Assembly (NCBI GenBank): GCA_018713335.1
Contig: DVOW01000046.1
Span: forward strand, 1-64,000
Reading direction: 5' to 3'
Length of the DNA: 64,000 nucleotides
DNA from: Candidatus Merdivicinus intestinigallinarum
Lineage (GTDB): Bacteria; Bacillota; Clostridia; Oscillospirales; Ruminococcaceae
Under the pieces are notes generated by a model. That model was given only the letters and a program-made list of their open reading frames with translations. It made no database searches and was not told the origin of the DNA. The position numbers and the translations under genes are program-made. This document shows positions 58,650-64,000 of this stretch, piece by piece (the stretch's first letter is position 1; every line of letters starts with the position of its first letter).

Positions 58650-59135
58650 ATGTTTGTTGGAAAGCCCCAGTTTTACGGGGTAAAAGCGGCGGCCGCCAAT
58701 ATCGGCCAGGAAAAAGGCAATTATACGGCGGAGCAGTTCCAGCAGGACTTTCCGCAGTTCTTTAATGCAGAGGGGATCTCCCTGGTTCCGGAATCGATGC
58801 TGCGAATCCTCATTGACCGGGCAAACGCCTCCATTCAGCCAGATAAATGGCTGGATGGGTGGCGGTATGCCGTGGGGCTGTATGTGGCGCACTATGCAAC
58901 CCTCTATCTCCGAACCTACGCTCCGGCCAGCGAAAGTCCAGACCAGGCGGCCGCAACCGGGGCGCTGGTGGGGGTGGTTAAATCTGCCACACTGGGGGAT
59001 TCTTCCGTGTCATACGATACGGACGCATTGACCAAAGCCACCGAGAACTGGGGCAACTTGAACGCCACTCAATACGGCCAGATGCTGGCCAGTGAAGCCC
59101 GGCTGATTGGAATGGGGGGAAGTTACGCGATATGA
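58650..59135 (+). CDS. DUF4054 head-tail connector
   Basis: A 161-residue protein of DUF4054: FQQDFPQFFNAEGISLVPES, a helical block ANASIQPDKW and CysteIne-free WRYAVGLYVAHYATLYLRTY, then GVVKSATLGDSSVSYDT. These proteins link the portal to the tail. ATG after GAGGAGGA. Confidence 0.86.
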   Translation: MFVGKPQFYGVKAAAANIGQEKGNYTAEQFQQDFPQFFNAEGISLVPESMLRILIDRANASIQPDKWLDGWRYAVGLYVAHYATLYLRTYAPASESPDQAAATGALVGVVKSATLGDSSVSYDTDALTKATENWGNLNATQYGQMLASEARLIGMGGSYAI

Positions 59136-59530
59136 TGGATTTTCGGGCATGGTATACCGATACCGTGGATATTTACCGGGTTGTATCCGTAAAGGACGGA
59201 AATCTCACCCGGCACGAACGGAAGCTGATTTCCTCCGGAATTGCCTGTCGGATGTACCAAAGCGATTCCAAGGCCCCCACTATGAGCCAGGACGCGGCGT
59301 CCATCAAGGAAGAAAGCAAATTGGCTTGTGACAACAGTGTGGATATCCAGGCGGGTGACGAGCTGATTCTGCGCCGGGGTGCGAAACTGGGGCAGAGCCA
59401 CGAAACTTTCCGGGCGTTTGCCGGGGACCCCAACCATTATTATGAGCCTTTTGGGGCAGTCATACCGGGGCTTGCTCATCAGCAGGTAAAGCTGCTCAAG
59501 CAGGAACGCATTCAGGGGGAAGCGGAATGA
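59132..59530 (+). CDS. Head closure/adaptor protein
   Basis: A 132-residue beta-rich protein (TDTVDIYRVVSVKDGNLTRH, IQAGDELILRRG). Its position between DUF4054 and the gp10-like gene is that of a head-completion/stopper protein. It overlaps both neighbours by 4 nt. Confidence 0.7.
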   Translation: MMDFRAWYTDTVDIYRVVSVKDGNLTRHERKLISSGIACRMYQSDSKAPTMSQDAASIKEESKLACDNSVDIQAGDELILRRGAKLGQSHETFRAFAGDPNHYYEPFGAVIPGLAHQQVKLLKQERIQGEAE

Positions 59531-60018
59531 CACTGGCGGAACGGGTGAAGCAGTTGCAAGAAATTCAGGCAAAACTTCCTGATACACTCCGGGATATTTC
59601 CAAAACCGCCACAATGCGGGCGGTAGAGAAGGCAGCGGAGCTGACCCCTCCCACCCAAAATGACCTAAGCGGGACCAATACCCGGACAGGAGAATTGAAA
59701 GCCCGTTGGGAATGGGATAGCACGGTAGAACCAATGGGCTTTGAGTCGGGAAAGTATGTTACAGTGTTACGCAACGGCGCTCAGTATGCTTCTTTTGTCA
59801 ACGATGGGCACCGAATGGATAAGCATTTTGTCCCTGGCCTGTATGTGAATCCTTATTCTGGACTGCTGGAATACGATCCGGCAGCTGATACTGGTATAGT
59901 AGTGGGGACTAAAACAAAATATGTTGGTGGGGAATTTATGACGGATAAAGGCATAGAGGAATATCAAAAATCTCTGAAAGATATCCTTGACCGTAAAATC
60001 ACGGAGGTAATGAAGTAA
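59527..60018 (+). CDS. HK97 gp10-like tail component
   Basis: A 163-residue protein: helix LAERVKQLQEIQAKLPDTLR, AAELTPPTQ, GELKARWEW, GAQYASFVNDGHRM, as in HK97 gp10-type neck/tail proteins. TAATG overlap with the next gene. Confidence 0.85.
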   Translation: MTLAERVKQLQEIQAKLPDTLRDISKTATMRAVEKAAELTPPTQNDLSGTNTRTGELKARWEWDSTVEPMGFESGKYVTVLRNGAQYASFVNDGHRMDKHFVPGLYVNPYSGLLEYDPAADTGIVVGTKTKYVGGEFMTDKGIEEYQKSLKDILDRKITEVMK

Positions 60019-60472
60019 TGAATTTCACCATTTCCACCGTGGCAAAGTCCCTGGCAGATTATCTGGCCCCGTATTTTCCAGATGTGACCTTTTATGAGGA
60101 CCCAAACCAGCAGGGCAGCAAACCGCCTTGTCTGTTTTTACAGCAGCGGTACGCCAACACCCAAAATATCCGGCGGGGCGGTATCTGCGGAAAATCGGCC
60201 TGGATTTGACCTATCTTGCGGAATATAACCGTCCGGATTTACAGCAGATTTATCAGGCGGCCGCTGAAATTCTCGATGAGGTGATGGAAACCTTCCCATA
60301 TTCAGACGGCGAAAAATCCGGGCTGCTGCGGACGTATGAGCGGGATTGGCGCATCGACTTGGACGCCCTGCATTACAAATTTGAATTGCAGGTATTTGTC
60401 AAACTGCCGGATTCCGGCATTCCCATGGAATCGATTGATTCCGCGGAAATTACAATCAAGAAAGAAGGGTAA
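60018..60472 (+). pseudogene. Tail terminator-like gene with a single-base frameshift
   Basis: Two frames are needed to read the protein: MNFTISTVAKSLADYLAPYF to about IRRG in one, then RYLRKIGLDLTYLAEYNRPD to the end in the -1 frame. One G added to the G-run 60175-60178 restores a single 152-residue reading frame (IRRGRYLRKIGLDLTY). The position between gp10-like and sheath genes fits a tail terminator. No canonical slippery heptamer is seen, so it is either a true mutation or a sequencing error. Confidence 0.8.
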
Positions 60473-60475
60473 TGT

Positions 60476-61825
60476 ATGGCAGGAGGAACATGGACCACAC
60501 AAAATAAGGTGCGGCCCGGCGTTTATATCAACTTCAAATCTGCCCCGGAATCCAGTCCCAACGTGGGTTCCCGGGGAACTGTGGCAATTTGTGAACCCAT
60601 GAGCTGGGGCCCGGTCGGGAAGGTACAGAAGATTCCGGTTACGGAGATTCTTGCTTACGGCGGCGCAGTGCCTTACTGCGGCTATGACATTTCAGACGAA
60701 AACGCAATGTTTTTGCGGGAAATCTGCAAAGGCACCGACCGGACACCGGCTCCCACCACCATTTTGCTTTACCGACCGGCGGCGGATTCTTCCGAATCGG
60801 CCTCAGCGGTTATTTCGCCGCTGACCATTACAGCCAAATATCCCGGCACACGGGGAAACGACATCAGCATTTCGGTAGTGGCTGGCGATGCCTCCGATTT
60901 TACCGTTAACACCATTGTGGACGGTGACATTGTGGACAGCCAGACCGCCCGAACAGTGGAAGAACTGAAAGCCAATGACTGGGTGACCTTCTCCGGAAGC
61001 GGCGGCCTTGCCGCAAACAGCGGAACGGCGCTGGAAGGCGGCGCGGACGGAACTGTGCAGGATGCGGCTTACACCACTTTTACCCAGAACATTGAGCCGT
61101 ACCGGTTTGATATCCTCATTTACGATGGGGACGAAGAAACGGTCCGGACAAATCTTGCCGCCTTTATTAAGCGGCTGTGTGAGGAGAACGGGCAGTATTG
61201 CCAGCTGGTGGCATCCGGCTTTGAAACTCCCCCGGACAGCCGGTATGTCATCGGTGTGGAATCCGGCGTGACTTTGTCGGACGGCACGACACTGACGGCT
61301 AACCAGGCGTGTTGGTGGGTTGGCGGCGCGGAAGCCGGGGCGAACGCTTCCCGGTCTTTGACATACGCTTCCTATCCGGGGGCTGTGGACGTTTCCCCCA
61401 GAATGACCTCCGCACAGATTGCGGCGGCGCTGGGAGACGGGGAACTGGTTCTCAGTGAGGAATTTGGCAAGGTCAAAATCGAGCAGGATATCAACAGCTT
61501 GACCACCTTTACCGCCGACATTCACAAAGAATTTCGGAAAAACAAGGTGGTGCGGCTCTGCAACTCCATTGCCAATGACCTTTACCTGAATTTCTCCCAG
61601 AACTACATCGGCATTGTCAATAACAACGAAACCGGCCGGGGGTTGTTCAAATCCGCCATTGTGGCATATCTGCTGGAATTGCAGGGGAATCAGGCAATCC
61701 AGAACTTTGACGCGGCAGATGTGGAAGTCCTTCCCGGTACAGAGTTGGACAGCATTGTGGTGAATATTGCAATCCAGCCGGTGGATGCGGTGGAAAAGAT
61801 TTACATGACGGTTGTCGTGGCGTAA
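60476..61825 (+). CDS. Contractile tail sheath protein
   Basis: A 449-residue protein of the phage sheath family: GTWTTQNKVRPGVYINF at the start, ANQACWWVGGAEAGANAS in the middle, NKVVRLCNSIANDLYLNF and LELQGNQAIQNFDAADVEV late, and the C-terminal VNIAIQPVDAVEKIYMTVVV strand. It defines the phage as a myovirus. Confidence 0.95.
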   Translation: MAGGTWTTQNKVRPGVYINFKSAPESSPNVGSRGTVAICEPMSWGPVGKVQKIPVTEILAYGGAVPYCGYDISDENAMFLREICKGTDRTPAPTTILLYRPAADSSESASAVISPLTITAKYPGTRGNDISISVVAGDASDFTVNTIVDGDIVDSQTARTVEELKANDWVTFSGSGGLAANSGTALEGGADGTVQDAAYTTFTQNIEPYRFDILIYDGDEETVRTNLAAFIKRLCEENGQYCQLVASGFETPPDSRYVIGVESGVTLSDGTTLTANQACWWVGGAEAGANASRSLTYASYPGAVDVSPRMTSAQIAAALGDGELVLSEEFGKVKIEQDINSLTTFTADIHKEFRKNKVVRLCNSIANDLYLNFSQNYIGIVNNNETGRGLFKSAIVAYLLELQGNQAIQNFDAADVEVLPGTELDSIVVNIAIQPVDAVEKIYMTVVVA

Positions 61826-61838
61826 AGGAGGGAGACTT

Positions 61839-62312
61839 ATGGGATTTTTACTGGAACGCGACACCATCAACGGTAAGGAAGGAAAAGCCTTTATTACCAT
61901 TGACGGGCGGAATCAGGAACTGTTCAGCATTAAGAATCTGGAAGCAATTGCCAGCATCCAGAGCGAGGACATGGCTGTGGTGGGGACTACCACCATTCAA
62001 TCCAAGAATACCGGCGTGAAAAAGACCGGTACCATGACCATTTATTATGGCTCTCCGCTGTTTACCAGCATGGTGATGCAGTATATGAATCTGGGAAAGC
62101 TCCCTTATTTTGATATGCAGGTCACCAATGACGACCCCACTTCTACGGTGGGAACGCAGATTATTGGACTTTACGGCTGCAAGATTACTGGGGATATTCC
62201 CATCGCCAAGCTGGACGCGGACACTTCCATGATGGAACAGGCGGTTTCTTTCACCTACACCCGGGCGGCAGAACTGGAAACATTCCACGACCCCGAGCAG
62301 CTGGGTTCTTAA
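61839..62312 (+). CDS. Tail tube protein
   Basis: A 157-residue tube protein (DUF2001/XkdM type): GFLLERDTINGKEGKAFITI, MTIYYGSPLFTSMVMQYMN, ITGDIPIAKLDADTSMMEQA. ATG at 61839 after AGGAGGGAG. The longer open frame upstream overlaps the sheath gene. Confidence 0.93.
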   Translation: MGFLLERDTINGKEGKAFITIDGRNQELFSIKNLEAIASIQSEDMAVVGTTTIQSKNTGVKKTGTMTIYYGSPLFTSMVMQYMNLGKLPYFDMQVTNDDPTSTVGTQIIGLYGCKITGDIPIAKLDADTSMMEQAVSFTYTRAAELETFHDPEQLGS

Positions 62313-62327
62313 TTGCACACAAAATAC

Positions 62328-62370
62328 ACGGGCGTGTAATTCCGAAAGCGGGGATTGCACGCCCGTTTTT
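62328..62370 (+). terminator. Intrinsic terminator between tube and chaperone genes
   Basis: ACGGGCGTG pairs with CACGCCCGT, loop of about 20 nt, followed by TTTTT. It lies just before the SD of the chaperone gene and could set the ratio of tube to chaperone and tape measure. Confidence 0.85.
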
Positions 62371-62381
62371 AAAGGAGCGAT

Positions 62382-62798
62382 ATGATGAGTAAATTATCTG
62401 CATTTTTAAAACCGGCAGTATCCGCTGAAGAAAAAGAAGTCCTGATTTCCAGACGGTTCCTGGATGAAAAAGGAGAACCGGTCAAATTTAAAATCCGCGC
62501 CATTTCCCAGGAAGAAAACGAGCGCATTACCAAGGCGGCTACCCGCACGGTCAAACTAAACGGCCAGATGGTGGAACGCATGGATTCCGCCGAGTTTTCC
62601 CGCCGGATGGTTGTGGCGGGAACTGTGGATCCGGATTTTTCTTCTAAGGAAATGTGCGATGCTTACGGCTGCATGGACCCTCTGGCGGTTCCCGGCAAGA
62701 TGCTTTATTCCGGCGAGTTTAACGCCCTGCTTTCCGAAATCTCGGCCCTCAGTGGCTTTCAGCTGAGTGATTTGGGGGATGAGGCAAAAAACTCCTAA
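62382..62798 (+). CDS. Tail assembly chaperone, short form (XkdN-like)
   Basis: A 138-residue chaperone (LSAFLKPAVSAEEKEVLISR, DPLAVPGKMLYSGEFNALLS). It assists tape measure and tube assembly. ATG after AAAGGAGCG. Ends TCC TAA just after the slippery heptamer AAAAAAC. Confidence 0.9.
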   Translation: MMSKLSAFLKPAVSAEEKEVLISRRFLDEKGEPVKFKIRAISQEENERITKAATRTVKLNGQMVERMDSAEFSRRMVVAGTVDPDFSSKEMCDAYGCMDPLAVPGKMLYSGEFNALLSEISALSGFQLSDLGDEAKNS

Positions 62799-62953
62799 AC
62801 GGGGATGACCCGGACGTGATTCTGGCTTACTATATGTTTGTCAATCACGGATGGGCGCCCCACAAGGTGGCGGAGCTGCCCTTTCGGGAACGGGTGCTGA
62901 TGCTCCAAATGGCTGTCAAGGAAATCAAATCTCGGAAGAAAGGGGGAGAATAA
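62382..62953 (+). CDS. Tail assembly chaperone, -1 frameshift form
   Basis: Slippage at A-AAA-AAC (62786-62792) into the -1 frame replaces the last two residues with a 53-residue extension starting LLNGDDPDVILAYYMFVNHG and ending IKSRKKGGE. The total is about 190 residues. The extension has coding character, ends just before the tape measure ATG, and has no start codon or SD of its own. This is the G/GT arrangement of lambda and most long-tailed phages. Confidence 0.9.
62786..62792 (+). other. Programmed -1 frameshift site
   Basis: Canonical slippery heptamer A AAA AAC in the zero frame of the chaperone gene, four codons before the stop codon (the last two sense codons after it are AAC TCC). 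Confidence 0.92.
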
Positions 62954-64000
62954 ATGGCACAGGTTCGCGAGGAACTGACGCTGGTTGACAAATTCACGGC
63001 GCAGTTTACCAAGTTTATTTCGCTGGCCAAACAGGCGGCGACTGCAACTTCCAAGATTCCACAGCAGCAGGAAGCAATCAAATGGAAGCAGCTGGAAATA
63101 CAGCGCGCCACAGAACAGGTAAATCATTCCACAAACCGTCTGCTGGGAACTGTAAAAAGTCTGGCAGGGGCATATCTGGGAATGCAGGGTGTTTCTTTGT
63201 TTACAAAAACAGCCGATATGCTGACCCAGTCCGCCGCACGGATTGAACGGATGAACGATGGCTTACAGACAACCGCACAACTGCAAAACATGGTGTTTCA
63301 AGCCGCGCAGAATACCTGGAGCAATTATGCGTCTATGCTGGACAATGTTTCCAAGCTGGGTACACTGGCGGGAAATGCGTTTAGTAGCACAGCTGAAGTT
63401 GTGGCGTTTTCCGAACAGCTTGCGAAACAATTCGCCCTTGCGGGAACGAGTGCGGAAGGACAGGCTGCGGCTATGTTACAGCTGACACAGGCCATGGGGT
63501 CGGGTGTTCTACGCGGTGAGGAACTAAACTCTGTGCTGGAACAGGTTCCCAATATTGTGCAAACCATAGCAGATTATATGGGAACAACGGTTGCAGGAGT
63601 TCGGGAACTTGCTTCTGATGGTGCGGTGACAGCGGAAATCGTCAAAAACGCGATGCTTTCTGCTGCGGAGGAAACCAATAAGGCTTTTGAAAAAATTCCA
63701 ATGACATTTTCGCAGGCATGGACATTGGCTTCCAATATGGCCGTCAAAGCATTTCAGCCAGCTATGCAGAAGGCAACCGACCTTTTGAACAGTGAATTGG
63801 GACAAAAGGCTTTGAATGGAGTGATATCGGGCTTTCAAATGCTGGGAAACGCCGCTTCCGTTGCAATTGATTTGATTGCAGCAGGAGCGCAGTTCGTGGC
63901 GGATAACTGGGACGTAGTATCCGCTATTTTGGTTGGAGTTGGCGTTGCTGCTTTGGTGGCAGGAGGCCAAATGGTGGCATCCGCAATTGCTTCCGCAGTT
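62954..64000 (+). CDS. Tail tape measure protein (partial, cut by window end)
   Basis: The first 349 residues are present, the rest lies beyond the window. MAQVREELTLVDKFTAQFTK, then a helical coil and the tape-measure domain with RGEELNSVLEQVPNIVQTIA, SAAEETNKAFEKIPMTFSQA and hydrophobic VAIDLIAAGAQFVADNW. It sets tail length. The ATG directly follows the stop of the frameshift form of the chaperone. Confidence 0.93.
   Translation, partial: MAQVREELTLVDKFTAQFTKFISLAKQAATATSKIPQQQEAIKWKQLEIQRATEQVNHSTNRLLGTVKSLAGAYLGMQGVSLFTKTADMLTQSAARIERMNDGLQTTAQLQNMVFQAAQNTWSNYASMLDNVSKLGTLAGNAFSSTAEVVAFSEQLAKQFALAGTSAEGQAAAMLQLTQAMGSGVLRGEELNSVLEQVPNIVQTIADYMGTTVAGVRELASDGAVTAEIVKNAMLSAAEETNKAFEKIPMTFSQAWTLASNMAVKAFQPAMQKATDLLNSELGQKALNGVISGFQMLGNAASVAIDLIAAGAQFVADNWDVVSAILVGVGVAALVAGGQMVASAIASAV

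Larger units (their letters stand above)
34641..64000 (+). mobile_element. Myovirus-like prophage (left part; continues past the window)
   Basis: It runs from integrase to tape measure in the usual temperate-phage order. It has a CI/Cro-type switch, replication genes, terminases, head genes, contractile sheath and tube, and tail chaperones. The left end is set by the tRNA-Leu/integrase junction. Lysis, baseplate and right attachment site lie beyond 64000. Apart from one frameshift at 60.2 kb, the genes are intact, so it may be functional. Confidence 0.93.

Noticed and set aside
60018-60472. Programmed frameshift in the tail terminator-like gene
   Set aside because: No X-XXY-YYZ heptamer in frame at the junction, and a G-run one base short explains it better.
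34641-64000. CRISPR, toxin-antitoxin pair or diversity-generating retroelement in the prophage
   Set aside because: No repeat-spacer array, no reverse transcriptase or template-variable repeat pair is visible in the part present; the only toxin-like candidate is the portal extension listed above.

Overview
The window looks like a chromosome segment from a Gram-positive, spore-forming anaerobe of the class Clostridia, most likely a gut member of the Oscillospiraceae/Ruminococcaceae group. The reasons are strong AGGAGG-type ribosome binding sites, frequent GTG/TTG starts, a BclA-like collagen spore glycoprotein, VanW, DUF951, UPF0210/ACT and DUF1846 genes, and a Firmicute-type contractile-tailed prophage. 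The assignment is by gene content only; no rRNA is present.

Region 1 (1-8259) holds a sugar cluster. An aldose 1-epimerase and an L-fucose/D-arabinose isomerase-family gene run leftward from a promoter followed by 24-bp repeats. Rightward run a LacI-type regulator, a beta-lactamase-like serine hydrolase, a xylulokinase-like FGGY kinase and a DUF2961 (GH172-type) protein. Together they suggest release, isomerisation and phosphorylation of a pentose or deoxyhexose under local repression.

Region 2 (8271-20399) is mostly housekeeping and surface genes: family-4 uracil-DNA glycosylase, a metallophosphoesterase, a collagen-like BclA homologue followed by a GT2-TPR glycosyltransferase, a MATE exporter, DUF951, prfA, TsaC/Sua5, a dephospho-CoA kinase fused through a membrane segment to a degenerate transglycosylase-like domain, an M18 aminopeptidase and a VanW protein.

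Region 3 (20400-34276) has UPF0210 and its ACT partner, a small XRE-regulated cassette bounded by inverted repeats, a TIM-barrel sugar isomerase with glucuronate isomerase, DUF1846, an insertion sequence flanked by a 26-bp direct repeat, and a type IIA topoisomerase pair. The intergenic spaces from 3.4 to 29.9 kb carry a family of GC-rich palindromic repeats. One of them can be seen as an insertion by comparing two neighbouring copies of a larger repeat.

Region 4 (34.3 kb to the end) starts with two tRNA-Leu genes and continues with a myovirus-like prophage that runs off the window. Its order is integrase, a possible small RNA, lysogeny module (PH-like membrane protein, ImmA/IrrE protease, CI-like repressor), a CI/Cro switch with TTACGCTTTAAG-type operators, antirepressor, replication and recombination genes, a candidate origin, a late regulator with a promoter-terminator arrangement, terminases, portal with a toxin-like tail and a small immunity-like partner, head genes (including a collagen-like decoration protein), contractile sheath and tube, tail chaperones with a textbook -1 frameshift site, and the start of the tape measure. 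Points most worth a second look are the duplicated structured 3' tails at 41.1 and 42.8 kb, the portal tail/partner pair, the small RNA beside the integrase, and the tiny mobile palindromes.
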